DNA of 18,348 bases from JBPCQA01 sp050998615 (GTDB lineage Bacteria > Actinomycetota > Actinomycetes > Propionibacteriales > Nocardioidaceae): the NCBI GenBank assembly GCA_050998615.1, contig JBPCQA010000048.1, positions 1 to 18,348 of the forward strand. Direction: 5' to 3'. Under the pieces are notes generated by a model. The model made no database searches and was not told where the DNA came from. It was given only the letters and a program-made list of their open reading frames with translations. Within the stretch, counting starts at the first letter, position 1; each line of letters begins with the position of its first letter. The translations under genes and the position numbers were made by a program. Below, piece by piece: positions 7,627 to 14,520 of the stretch.

Positions 7627-8285
7627 GACCGGTCACCGAGGCGAAATCCGCGACCGTACACGGTCTCAATGAGCGACGGTTCGCCGAGCTTGCGGCGAAG
7701 CGCGGCGACGTGGACATCAAGCACCTTGGTGGGCGCGTACCAATGTTCGTCCCACACCCTGCTGAAGATCTCCTCCCTGCTGACCACCCGCCCGGGCTCG
7801 ACGATCAGGGTCTTGAGGATGTCGAACTCGCGTCCGGTGACGGCGATCTCCTCTCCCGCCAACAGCACCCGCTGGGAGCGCTCGTCCACCGTGAGGCGTC
7901 CGTGCCGGTAAACACCGAGCGCCTCCGGCAACGCACGGCGGAACACCGCACGCAGCCGGGCGGTCAACTCGGCGAACCCGAACGGCTTCACCAGGTAGTC
8001 ATCGGCTCCCAGGTCCAACGCGGCTACCCGGTCCGCCTCCTCACCGCGTGCGGTGATAACCACTATCGGTACGTCGCACCGGCGACGCAGCGCGCGGCAG
8101 ACGTCGACGCCATCAATGTCGGGCAGCCCAAGGTCAAGGAGGACGAGATCCGGCAACTCCGCGGCGAGTGCCTCGACTCCCGACGCGACACGGTTGACCC
8201 GATAACCCTCTCGGCGCAGCCCGCGCACGAGCTGGTCGCCGATCCCCGGGTCGTCTTCCACGACGAGGACGCCCAGACTCTGCAC
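7623..8285 (-). CDS. OmpR/PhoB-family response regulator
   Basis: The receiver domain (5-115) carries the acidic pair E10-D11-D12, phospho-acceptor D51 in LVLLDLGLPD, switch Thr78 in VVITARG, and K100 in YLVKPF. The winged-helix DNA-binding domain (about 125-218) ends in KVLDVHVAALRRKLGEP and the VYGRGFRL wing, typical of the OmpR class. The start is GTG 8285: its upstream sequence on the minus strand has GGAGG five bases before, and the receiver fold begins at once. An in-frame ATG at 8349-8351 would add 22 extra residues and lacks a good site. The length of 220 residues is normal. It is the first gene of the kinase operon and divergent from the DoxD-Rieske gene 106 bases away, a plausible target. 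Confidence 0.92.
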   Translation of the reverse strand: MQSLGVLVVEDDPGIGDQLVRGLRREGYRVNRVASGVEALAAELPDLVLLDLGLPDIDGVDVCRALRRRCDVPIVVITARGEEADRVAALDLGADDYLVKPFGFAELTARLRAVFRRALPEALGVYRHGRLTVDERSQRVLLAGEEIAVTGREFDILKTLIVEPGRVVSREEIFSRVWDEHWYAPTKVLDVHVAALRRKLGEPSLIETVYGRGFRLGDRS

Positions 8286-8391
8286 TGACGCCTCCAAATC
8301 TTGGCCGTCCACAGCGACACGGTACGACGGGACGCAAGGCCGGGCGGTCATCTGAACCGCTTCTTAGCAACCGGTCACCGACCATGGTGAG

Positions 8392-9483
8392 ATGACACCT
8401 CGCCGACCTCACGACCCCAGCCGACAGCCCAGCCCCGGCCTCCGACCGCAGTGGTGGGTCAGTGGACCCGAGTGGGCGACCCACGGTTTCCGTCAGCCGG
8501 GATGGCTGCTGCTGCCGCTTAGAGGCTTCCTCGGGTTTACCTTCGTCTTCGCAGCGCTGCAAAAGCTGGCCAACCCCGACTTCTTCAACGCCAACTCCAC
8601 GGCCTCGGTGCAACATCAGATGCTGGCGCTCGCCCCGAGCAGCCCGATCGGGCCGCTAGTGCAGTTGAGTCTGCACGCGGGATTCCTGGTCGGACTGCTC
8701 ATCGCGCTTGGTGAGTTGGCCGTCGGCGTCGGCACCTTGTTAGGGTTTCAGGCCAGGTTGGCCGCCTGCGGTGGGGCGCTGCTGGCCCTTACCTTCTTCC
8801 TGACCGTCAGTTGGACCACCACGCCGTACTACTACGGTGCGGACATTGTGTTCCTGTTCGCCTGGACGCCGTTCATCACCCTCGGAGCCGGCGGGGTGTT
8901 GTCTACGGACGCCTGGCTGAGACGGCGAGAGGCGACGCCCGGACGTTCGGCTGCCCACCCGCAAGCCGAGACGGTCCACCAGCGCGAGCGACGCGCGTTG
9001 CTCACCATCGGGACCGCCACCGTGCTAATCGGTGCCGCCACGGCGGGCATCGGCCGCCTCGTCGGGGGCACCGGTAGCGTGCACACCCAGGCACTGGGTG
9101 CATCGACGACCAAGACGAAGCGACCGAGTGCGCCGACCACCGCGTCACCCCAGGCCAAGCACGCTGCGGTCCCTACAGGGATGACCAGAATCGGCTCGGT
9201 GAGCGCGGTCCCGGTGGGTCAAGCCGGACAGTTCCAGGACCCCGCCAACGGGGCCCCCGCCTGGCTGGTCCGCTTCGGACCCGACAAATACGCCGCCTTC
9301 AGCGCTGTGTGCACACATGCCGGCTGCACGGTCCAGTACGACGCAGGAAACCAGGAGTTCGTCTGCCCCTGTCACGGCGGAACCTTCAGTGCCCGCACCG
9401 GCCAGGTGCTCGCGGGCCCACCTCCAACGCCACTGCCCGCCATCCCCATGCAGGTCACCAACGGACAGCTGTACGTCAAGTAG
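8392..9483 (+). CDS. DoxD-like membrane protein fused to a Rieske [2Fe-2S] domain
   Basis: This 363-residue fusion has an N-terminal DoxX/DoxD-type four-helix membrane domain (about 36-178). It has the usual LLPLRGFLGFTFVFAALQKL opening and a helix-3 GELAVGVGTLLGF. A basic stretch (RRRE, RERRALLT) and a further hydrophobic helix (about 203-222) follow, then a Ser/Thr/Ala/Pro/Lys linker (230-262). The C-terminal Rieske domain (265-363) has C307-T-H309 and C325-P-C-H328 as cluster ligands with 15 residues between, plus C312 and C327 for the disulfide of high-potential Rieske proteins. DoxD is the small subunit of thiosulfate:quinone oxidoreductase; the fusion suggests quinone-linked electron transfer with the Rieske head outside the membrane. 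The electron donor is not known. The start ATG 8392 has only a weak GGTGAG site. Confidence 0.85.
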   Translation: MTPRRPHDPSRQPSPGLRPQWWVSGPEWATHGFRQPGWLLLPLRGFLGFTFVFAALQKLANPDFFNANSTASVQHQMLALAPSSPIGPLVQLSLHAGFLVGLLIALGELAVGVGTLLGFQARLAACGGALLALTFFLTVSWTTTPYYYGADIVFLFAWTPFITLGAGGVLSTDAWLRRREATPGRSAAHPQAETVHQRERRALLTIGTATVLIGAATAGIGRLVGGTGSVHTQALGASTTKTKRPSAPTTASPQAKHAAVPTGMTRIGSVSAVPVGQAGQFQDPANGAPAWLVRFGPDKYAAFSAVCTHAGCTVQYDAGNQEFVCPCHGGTFSARTGQVLAGPPPTPLPAIPMQVTNGQLYVK

Positions 9484-9543
9484 CACCCACGTCACTTCCA
9501 AAGGGACACTCGCGACCGCAGGCCGAGAAGATGAGACGCTCAG

Positions 9544-9557
9544 CTGGCCCGGGCCAG
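9544..9557. repeat. 14-bp perfect palindrome in the DoxD-Rieske / MerR gap
   Basis: CTGGCCCGGGCCAG reads the same on both strands. It lies 61 bases past the DoxD-Rieske stop and 122 before the MerR-DICT start. There is no T-run after it, so it is not a standard terminator. It could be a protein-binding site or a chance GC palindrome. Confidence 0.3.
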
Positions 9558-9664
9558 TTCAGCGTCGGACCTTTGCGTAGCGTGCTGGGCTGGCGGCGAA
9601 GGTGGCTCATCTTGCGCCGAGCCCCACACTTGTTTCGCGCTAAAATTCCTTCGCTGAGTTCATT

Positions 9665-9670
9665 TATACC
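9665..9670 (+). promoter_or_regulatory. Candidate -10 element (TATACC) for the MerR-DICT gene
   Basis: A locally AT-rich patch (9641-9674) in otherwise GC-rich DNA contains TATACC at 9665-9670. The gene's ATG lies at 9679, eight bases past the hexamer, just where transcription would begin. No Shine-Dalgarno sequence fits between. This matches the leaderless arrangement common in actinobacteria. No good -35 hexamer is visible. Confidence 0.4.
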
Positions 9671-9678
9671 TCTACACG

Positions 9679-10554
9679 ATGAGGAGCATGGTCCCATCGG
9701 CGACACATGATTCGCAGCCCAGCCTGTCCATCAGCGGGCTGGCTGAGCGTACCGGGGTGCCCGCGGCCACGTTGCGCAGCTGGGAGGCCCGCTACGGCCT
9801 GCCCCGCCCGCATCGCCTGACCGGCGGACACCGACGCTACGGCGAGCACGATGTCGCACTGGTGGAGGAGATTCTCCGGCAGCGAGCCAGTGGGCTGAGC
9901 CTGCACATTGCCGTCGACCGAGCCGGGGCCCGGACCGACGAGTTGGAGCCGTCCGTGTTCGCCGGGCTACGTCGCAGCCATCCCGAATTGGTGCCTCAGC
10001 TGCTGCGCAAGTCCACCCTGCTCGCCCTTACCCGCGCGATCGAGGACGAGTGCTGTGCCAGGGCCGAGCATGCGGTCTTGTTCGCCAGCTTTCAGCGGGA
10101 ACGCTTCTACCGACAGTCGGCGGCGCGCTGGGCCGAGCTGGCCCGGACCGCGCGGGCAGTTGTCGTGTTCGCCGACTTCCCCGAAGCTGCAGCACTACAC
10201 GACTCGCCATTGACGGTGTCTGTGCCATCCGACGCACCACTGCGTCGTGAGTGGGCGCTGGTTTGCGATTCTCCGAACTACCCGGCCTGTCTGGCCGGTT
10301 GGGAACGCCCAGCCGAGCAGGCAGTGAGTGACGCGAATCGTCGCTTCGAGACGCTGTGGACAGTTGACCCCCGCGCCGTTCGCGACGCTGCCCGCATCTG
10401 CGCACAGCTCGCTGAGGCGTTCTGCCCTGACCTCGACCGGCGGTTGAGCGATCTGCTGACCGGTACGCCGTCGAGGGCCTCCGCCGATCTTCGACGTGCC
10501 GCCGGGTTGCTCAACCGCATGGTCGGCTACCTCGAAACGGCGACCGCACGATAA
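9679..10554 (+). CDS. MerR-family regulator with C-terminal DICT sensory domain
   Basis: The N-terminal winged helix (about 16-85) has SISGLAERTGVPAATLRSWE and RYGLPRPHRLTGGHRRY, the hallmark MerR recognition and wing segments. It is followed by a short helix. From about residue 97 a DICT domain follows: LLALTRAIEDE, then VLFASFQRERFYRQSAARW, AVVVFADF, and after a gap EWALVCDSPNYPACLAGWE and RRFETLWTVDP. DICT domains occur with MerR, GGDEF and photosensory modules and are thought to take part in light or redox-linked signalling; the ligand is unknown. The total of 291 residues is normal for the class. ATG 9679 is preferred, with a likely leaderless start; ATG 9688 is in frame, but the GAGGAG before it is too close. 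It lies downstream of DoxD-Rieske and upstream of the copper-locus relics. Confidence 0.85.
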   Translation: MRSMVPSATHDSQPSLSISGLAERTGVPAATLRSWEARYGLPRPHRLTGGHRRYGEHDVALVEEILRQRASGLSLHIAVDRAGARTDELEPSVFAGLRRSHPELVPQLLRKSTLLALTRAIEDECCARAEHAVLFASFQRERFYRQSAARWAELARTARAVVVFADFPEAAALHDSPLTVSVPSDAPLRREWALVCDSPNYPACLAGWERPAEQAVSDANRRFETLWTVDPRAVRDAARICAQLAEAFCPDLDRRLSDLLTGTPSRASADLRRAAGLLNRMVGYLETATAR

Positions 10555-10571
10555 CCACCAGCCGCCAACCG

Positions 10572-10684
10572 CTAGCTGGTAGAGCCTGGGGCAGGTTGCG
10601 CACGTCGGCGAGGTAGTCGAAGAGCTGCCCGGACGGGGCGTCGACGTCTTAGGTGTGCTGGTGGCCGCCCATGGTCTTCGTCAC
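10572..10684 (-). pseudogene. SRPBCC-family (polyketide cyclase-like) protein, nonsense-interrupted N-terminal stump
   Basis: On the minus strand GTG 10684 opens VTKTMGGHQHT, then a TAA stop at 10649-10651. The same frame continues DVDAPSGQLFDYLADVRNLPQ. The second part is the classic first strand and helix of SRPBCC proteins (usually VDAPPERVFDYLADVRNLPRYLP). The stop replaces the residue before DVDAP, likely a former tyrosine codon. The frame then loses similarity near 10575, where the MerR gene's end begins, so about three quarters of the domain is gone. The GTG overlaps the TGA of the 70-residue gene (GTGA), showing the two were once a coupled operon. Confidence 0.55.
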
Positions 10685-10893
10685 GTCTCGTAGCTGCGCA
10701 GCGCGTTACCGAGCGCGAAGAGCGTCGGCGCCCACTGGCCAACGAAGATGCCCCACCGGTCGGCGCGATCGGTGCCGGCGTCTTCGGCCTGCTTGGACGT
10801 TGCCCAGGAAAGGAAGGACAAGCCGATGCTCGCGACTCCGGCGAGGTAGGCGTAGTCGGCGCGTACACCGGCGTCGTGCAGCTTTTCGATCAT
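10681..10893 (-). CDS. Small membrane protein of unknown function, copper-locus associated
   Basis: This is a 70-residue protein. The start is ATG 10893 because GGAGG lies five bases upstream; an ATG at 10950 is in frame, but its AGAGG is only one base away. Residues 14-31 (YAYLAGVASIGLSFLSW) and about 50-65 (WAPTLFALGNAL) are hydrophobic, separated by a charged stretch (KQAEDAGTDRADRWG). The ADRWGIFVGQWAPTLFALGNALR ending resembles small conserved actinobacterial proteins that I recall near copper or heavy-metal ATPases. Here it follows the CopA remnant. No function is established. It appears intact, whereas both neighbours on the strand are broken. Confidence 0.7.
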   Translation of the reverse strand: MIEKLHDAGVRADYAYLAGVASIGLSFLSWATSKQAEDAGTDRADRWGIFVGQWAPTLFALGNALRSYET

Positions 10894-10943
10894 TTGTGCC
10901 TCCGTGTGTCTCTTGTTGGGGCCGATAGGTTGTGGCGTACTTA

Positions 10944-10961
10944 CGTGCATTCCTCTGCACG
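10944..10961. repeat. Inverted repeat CGTGCA-N6-TGCACG upstream of the 70-residue gene
   Basis: Perfect six-base arms at 10944-10949 and 10956-10961 enclose TTCCTC. It lies in the 95-base gap between the CopA remnant and the 70-residue gene, 50 bases before that gene's start. TANNNT-type hexamers (TAGGCT, TAATCT on the minus strand) lie just upstream at about 10967-10977. It may be an operator or a leader hairpin. Confidence 0.35.
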
Positions 10962-10988
10962 ATATCCAGATTAGCCTATTCACGCTGC

Positions 10989-11249
10989 TTAAAGGCTGGG
11001 GTCGCCTGCCGCGTCGTTGCCCTCATTGCAATCACCGCCTGGGAGGTCAGCGGGTTCGAGAGTTGGGACTGGTGGATTGGGGCAGGGCTGGAATCGTCGC
11101 AGCCGCAGACTGTTGGACACCACGAACAGCGAGCTGAACGCCATTGCTGCGCCGGCGATGAGCGGATTCAGCAGCCCGAGGGCGGCCAGTGGCAGCGCGG
11201 CGACGTTGTAGGCGAAGGCCCAGAACAGGTTGCCTTTGATCGTCGTCAA
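10989..11249 (-). pseudogene. Copper-transporting P1B-type ATPase, C-terminal fragment
   Basis: From TTG 11249 the frame reads TTIKGNLFWAFAYNVAALPLAA, then LGLLNPLIAGAAMAFSSLFVVSNSLRLRRF. This is the last two membrane helices of CopA-type ATPases. NVAALPLAA and MAFSSxxVVxNSLRL contain the Asn and the Met/Ser/Ser residues that form the second Cu(I) site. Everything else, including the CPC helix, the phosphorylated Asp (DKTGT) and most of the nucleotide-binding domain, is missing. The tail after LRRF is Pro-rich and may be read-on. The TTG overlaps the stop of the csoR fusion frame (TTGA), so expression is possible but transport is not. Confidence 0.85.
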
Positions 11250-11530
11250 GGGGCACGCCCGTTCACCAGGCCGGACACGCCTTGCCCCTCAGGGTTTCGG
11301 AAGGCGTGGGTGTGGCCAGCCCGAGCGCATGGACACGCGATAGCGGACTGCAAGGCCTTCGTGGCAGCGGCGAGCTGCGTCAGCACGTCGATGCAGTAGT
11401 TGTCCTCATCGACCATTCGCTGCAGTCTTCGGACTTGCCCCTCGATACGCCGCAGCCGCTTGAGGAGGGCGTCCTTGTCGGCCGAGTACCCCGGTGCCCC
11501 GGGTGTCGTGCTGCCCATACCATTGCTCAT
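11246..11530 (-). pseudogene. csoR: CsoR copper repressor, C-terminally truncated and fused to a CopA N-domain fragment
   Basis: The start is ATG 11530 (AGAGG seven bases upstream). Residues 1-62 are CsoR/DUF156: KDALLKRLRRIEGQVRRLQR and MVDEDNYCIDVLTQLAAATK, with the first copper ligand Cys46 in NYC. At ALQS the match ends abruptly. CsoR should continue with a helix carrying His and Cys (HxxxC, the other two Cu ligands), but here the frame reads AIACPCARAGHTHAFRN, then PEGQGVSGLVNGRAP. That is the nucleotide-binding-domain segment of a CopA ATPase just after its HP motif. The frame ends at TGA 11246-11248, where the CopA C-terminal fragment begins in another frame. Two deletions explain it: one joining csoR to mid-copA, one removing copA to its last helices. 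The 94-residue product lacks proper metal sensing. Confidence 0.8.
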
Positions 11531-11555
11531 TGCGAGCCTCTCTGTTGCTATGCAA

Positions 11556-11570
11556 TACCCTGGTAGGGTA
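11556..11570. promoter_or_regulatory. CsoR-type operator TACCCT-GGT-AGGGTA
   Basis: A perfect six-base inverted repeat with a three-base centre lies 26 bases before the csoR start and 95 bases before ctaG on the other strand. It resembles known CsoR boxes, which have TACCC/GGGTA arms around a short centre (for example the Bacillus copZA site). It sits in an AT-richer patch that probably holds the csoR promoter. It may also influence the divergent ctaG. The call is inferred from symmetry and position. Confidence 0.6.
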
Positions 11571-11664
11571 ATAATCACGCAAAGCACGGGCTCTTATCCG
11601 CCTAGGGGACAATGGAGGCATGCAGCGTAGATCCACGTCCGTTCGCGCCCGAGGTTGAGCTGGC

Positions 11665-12663
11665 ATGCCCCTGCCAATGACGCCGTGGTCGTGGAGTCTG
11701 ATGTTCACAACCTGGCAGAGCAACTTGGGCTGGGACGTTCTCGTCGTGGCCGTCTTTGCGGCGTACGTCGGCGGGCTCGCCGTCGTACGCCGGCGCCGCA
11801 CCGGCGGCCTGGCCTGGTGGCGAATCATGTGCATGGTCTTGGGCCTCGGCGCGCTCGTGGTCACCGTGAACTCCGCCCTCGAGACCTACAGCCACTCGCT
11901 GTTTTGGGTGCACATGGTTCAACACCTGCTGCTGATCATGGTGGTGCCGGCGTTGGTGATCGCCGGTCACCCGTTGACGCTGCTGGTGCAGGTGACGCCG
12001 GCCCGGACGCAACGCGTCATCCGCTCGATCCTGTCGTCACGCGCGGTGGCCGTGATCACCCATCCACTTGTCGCGCTCGGCCTCTACACCGTGATCATCG
12101 TCGGCACGCACCTGACGTCGTTCATGCAGCAGATGCTCACCCACATGTGGCTACACCATCTCGAGTTCGTGCTCTACCTCGTCGGCGGCTACCTCTTCTT
12201 GCTCCCCTTGCTAGGTGATGAGCCGATTCGGTGGCGCTTGCCGTACCCCGCTCGGATGGTCGTGCTGTTTATCGCCATGGCACCGGACACCGTCGTAGGG
12301 CTCGTTCTGCTGCAGACCAACCACGCGCTGTTCCCGGCGTACGCCGCGATGCATCGCGCCTGGGGGCCGAGCCTGGTCCAGGACATTCAGACCGGCGGCG
12401 GCATCATGTGGGTGTTCGGTGACGGGTTGATGATGTGCTTCATCGTCGCGGTAATGATCGGCTACCTTGCCAACAGCGGCCACAACGCGACAGCCGGGGC
12501 ATGGCTGGAAAGCGTGCGTCACAACACCCTCGTTCACAACCTGGGGGGCGTCGAGGTCGGCGACGGCACGTTCACCGATGCGAACGCCGACCCGGACGAC
12601 GACGACGCCACCTTGGCGGCGTACAACGAGATGCTCCGGCGCCTCAAGCAACGCGACGGCTGA
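11665..12663 (+). CDS. ctaG: Cytochrome c oxidase assembly protein, CtaG (caa3_CtaG) family
   Basis: This 332-residue polytopic membrane protein has about seven to eight helices (roughly 23-41, 53-72, 85-105, 127-148, 166-184, 197-217, 246-268). Paired histidines at helix ends are typical of the CtaG/DUF1404 group: H83 and H87 in WVHMVQHLLLI, H160, H164 and H165 in LTHMWLHHLEF, and H220/H230 around an AAMHR segment. Family members help insert copper into caa3-type oxidases and are often near copper genes, which fits the adjacent csoR/copA relics. The start ATG 11665 has GAGG at 11651-11654; ATG 11677 is an alternative. The C-terminal tail is acidic (DANADPDDDDATL). It appears intact. Confidence 0.88.
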   Translation: MPLPMTPWSWSLMFTTWQSNLGWDVLVVAVFAAYVGGLAVVRRRRTGGLAWWRIMCMVLGLGALVVTVNSALETYSHSLFWVHMVQHLLLIMVVPALVIAGHPLTLLVQVTPARTQRVIRSILSSRAVAVITHPLVALGLYTVIIVGTHLTSFMQQMLTHMWLHHLEFVLYLVGGYLFLLPLLGDEPIRWRLPYPARMVVLFIAMAPDTVVGLVLLQTNHALFPAYAAMHRAWGPSLVQDIQTGGGIMWVFGDGLMMCFIVAVMIGYLANSGHNATAGAWLESVRHNTLVHNLGGVEVGDGTFTDANADPDDDDATLAAYNEMLRRLKQRDG

Positions 12664-12679
12664 ACCAGAGTCGGACTAG

Positions 12680-13286
12680 TTGCCCACAACGTTCGCTTCG
12701 TCTCTCTCCGGACACCCGGACGGGACGACTCAGGGGGCGGTTTGGTCAGCAGTTGTTGCGACCAGCGACTACTCATGCGGAATCACCACCACCGGCACCT
12801 TGTGGTGTTGGGGTGACAATGCGTCCGGCCAGCTAGGCATCGGCACCACAGCGGTCAGCAGGTCGCCGGCTCAGGTCGCACCCTGACGAGCTGGGTCAGC
12901 TTGGCAGCCAACCAGGACCACACGTGCGCGACCCAGACGGACCACACCTTGTGGTGTTGGGGAAACAACGCGGATGGTCAGCTCGGTGACGGTACGACGA
13001 CGAACCGGCTGTCTCCAACTCAGGTCGGCACCGGGACCAGCTGGGCCGCTCTCAGCGCAGGCTTCGCACATACCTGCGCCACCCAACTCGACGACTCGCT
13101 CTGGTGCTGGGGCGACAACGCCACCGGCCAGCTGGGCAATGGCACGACGACCGCTGAGCATGCACCCACCCTGGTCGGCGCGAACTCCACTTGGGTCAGT
13201 GTCGCGGCAGGTGGACAGCACACGTGCGCCACCCGAACCGACAAGAGTCTTTGGTGCTGGGGTGACAACTCGCACGGTGAGCTTGG
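12680..13286 (+). pseudogene. RCC1-repeat beta-propeller fragment with a one-base deletion
   Basis: Four RCC1 repeats are readable, each with WCWG-D/N-N-x-x-GQLG (the last is GELG). The WCWG codons begin at 12803, 12952, 13102 and 13252. The period is exactly 150 bases for the last two intervals but 149 for the first. The missing base falls in a CCC run at 12881-12883, where the first frame stops (TGA 12884-12886) and the next frame resumes as LTSWVSLAANQDHTCA. A full propeller needs seven blades plus a secretion signal. Here the 5' end begins right after an in-frame TAG with no signal peptide, and similarity stops at about 13286. The locus is therefore truncated at both ends and frameshifted, unless the indel is a sequencing error. 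RCC1-like bacterial proteins are usually exported surface propellers. Confidence 0.8.
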
Positions 13287-13790
13287 TCAAGGAAAGGCCG
13301 TGCTCCAGACGTCGGTCGCGGAGTCCGCGCTCACCCCGGACAAGCCCCCTCTGTGCAACCCCGCCGACGACACCTTCCAACCAGTGCCGTCCCACCGCTC
13401 GACAAGAGTCCCGCCGTGCCGCGTCGCGTCGTCGTAGTAGTCACCGACCGCAAACACGTCGTTCCCGGAAACCGCGCTCCCCCCCAACAACTCGTCGTAA
13501 CTGGTTCCCGGGTTCGGGCTGGCGACCTGAGTCCAGCTGGCGCCGTCCCAATGCTCGACCAGCGACTGTGTCGTAGACCCGTCATATGCACTGCCGACCG
13601 CCCACGCATCGGACGCCGACACCGCATCCACCCCGAGCAGAGCCCGCGGAAAGTAACGTGAGGCACTGGGAGTCGCGGGTGTGGCGACCGGGGCGCCGGT
13701 CCCGCGAGGGCACCGATCACCCCCAACACCACGAAACCGACACCCACCGGCGAGAACTGACCATGATCACCACGACCCCGAATGTGGCCT
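13287..13790 (-). pseudogene. Secreted WDG-type beta-propeller protein, 5' fragment with frameshifts
   Basis: The minus-strand frame from about 13631 to its stop at 13287 encodes two propeller blades of the kind seen in actinobacterial exported proteins. They are VSASDAWAVGSAYDG with SLVEHWDGASWTQVASPNPG, then GNDVFAVGDYYDD with TLVERWDGTGWKV. Upstream the same frame continues TGAPVATPATPSASRYFPRALLGVDAVSA, the usual region after a signal peptide. The hydrophobic signal itself (GFVVLGVIGALAG) lies in a second frame, and its basic start (MVSSRRWVSV, ATG about 13764) in a third. So one or two indels separate them. After two blades the gene ends against the RCC1 fragment on the opposite strand. 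The remnant carries an N-terminus without the rest. Confidence 0.6.
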
Positions 13791-13791
13791 C

Positions 13792-13991
13792 GAAGCAGAC
13801 GCTGAAACCCCTGAGCGCACCCTACGCCGCCCCAGGGGCTGTCGCCGCGATTCCGGGGAAAGCCCAAATCTCATCCCGGCACACACAACGTAGTCAGCAG
13901 TCCGTTGACCGATGAGTTTTCGCCGGCATCATGGTCTATCGGACAATACGGGCAGCGGAGCCATCACGGCTCACGGTGAGAGGAAGAAGCG
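13792..13991. other. Intergenic stretch, no gene seen
   Basis: Open frames cross this 200-base stretch on both strands, but none resembles a known family. It probably holds the promoter of the VOC gene, but no convincing -10/-35 pair was identified. Confidence 0.4.
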
Positions 13992-14465
13992 ATGCACAAG
14001 GTCACCCCCTGGCTTTGGTTCGACACCCAAGGCGAAGAAGCGGCGAACTTCTACACGACGGTCTTCAAGAACTCCCGGGTCTTGGACGTGACCCGATACG
14101 GTGCGGCCGGTCCCGGTCCCGAAGGCGAGGCCATGACCGTCACGTTCGAGCTCGACGGGCAGGAGTTCACCGCCTTGAACGGTGGGCCGCAGTTCACGTT
14201 CAACGAGGCGATCTCGTTTCAGGTGAAGTGTGAGTCCCAGGAAGAAGTCGACGGCTTCTGGGCCAAGCTTTCCGAGGGCGGGGAAGAGGGCCCATGCGGT
14301 TGGCTGAAGGACAAGTACGGCGTGTCGTGGCAGATCGTCCCGACCGCCTTATCGGAGCTGCTCAGCGACCCGGATCCGGAGAAGTCGCAGCGGGTGATGA
14401 GCGCCATGCTCGGCATGCACAAGATCGACATCGCGGGGCTGGAACGCGCAGCCGAGCAGCAGTAA
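13992..14465 (+). CDS. VOC-superfamily protein, PhnB/3-demethylubiquinone methyltransferase-like
   Basis: The 157-residue product is a PhnB-like glyoxalase-fold protein. It opens with the typical TPWLWFDTQGEEAANFYTTVFKNSRV. Then come VTFELDGQEFTALNGGPQFTFNEAISF, the family's central strand and helix, and a DGFWAKLSEGG helix before GPCGWLKDKYGVSWQIVP. The C-terminal part (SDPDPEKSQRVMSAMLGMHKIDIAGLERA) is the usual extension. Members are soluble dimers; despite the database name, methyltransferase activity is not established, and many have no known substrate. The start ATG 13992 has GAGAGGAAG ending five to six bases upstream. It is a single gene, convergent with the FHA gene, and intact. Confidence 0.9.
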   Translation: MHKVTPWLWFDTQGEEAANFYTTVFKNSRVLDVTRYGAAGPGPEGEAMTVTFELDGQEFTALNGGPQFTFNEAISFQVKCESQEEVDGFWAKLSEGGEEGPCGWLKDKYGVSWQIVPTALSELLSDPDPEKSQRVMSAMLGMHKIDIAGLERAAEQQ

Positions 14466-14520
14466 CGTCGGCGCCTGCTTTCAGAGCCGGCGACGCCCCT
14501 ATCTGCGCGGACTCTCGGGC

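Noticed and set aside
11620..11658. 12-codon frame (MQRRSTSVRARG) before ctaG
   Set aside because: GGAGG is only one base from its ATG, too close for initiation, and the peptide has no attenuator-like feature.
12680..13286. 150-base direct repeats as a CRISPR or satellite array
   Set aside because: The units translate to RCC1 blades with varied third positions; they are protein repeats, not DNA repeats with spacers.
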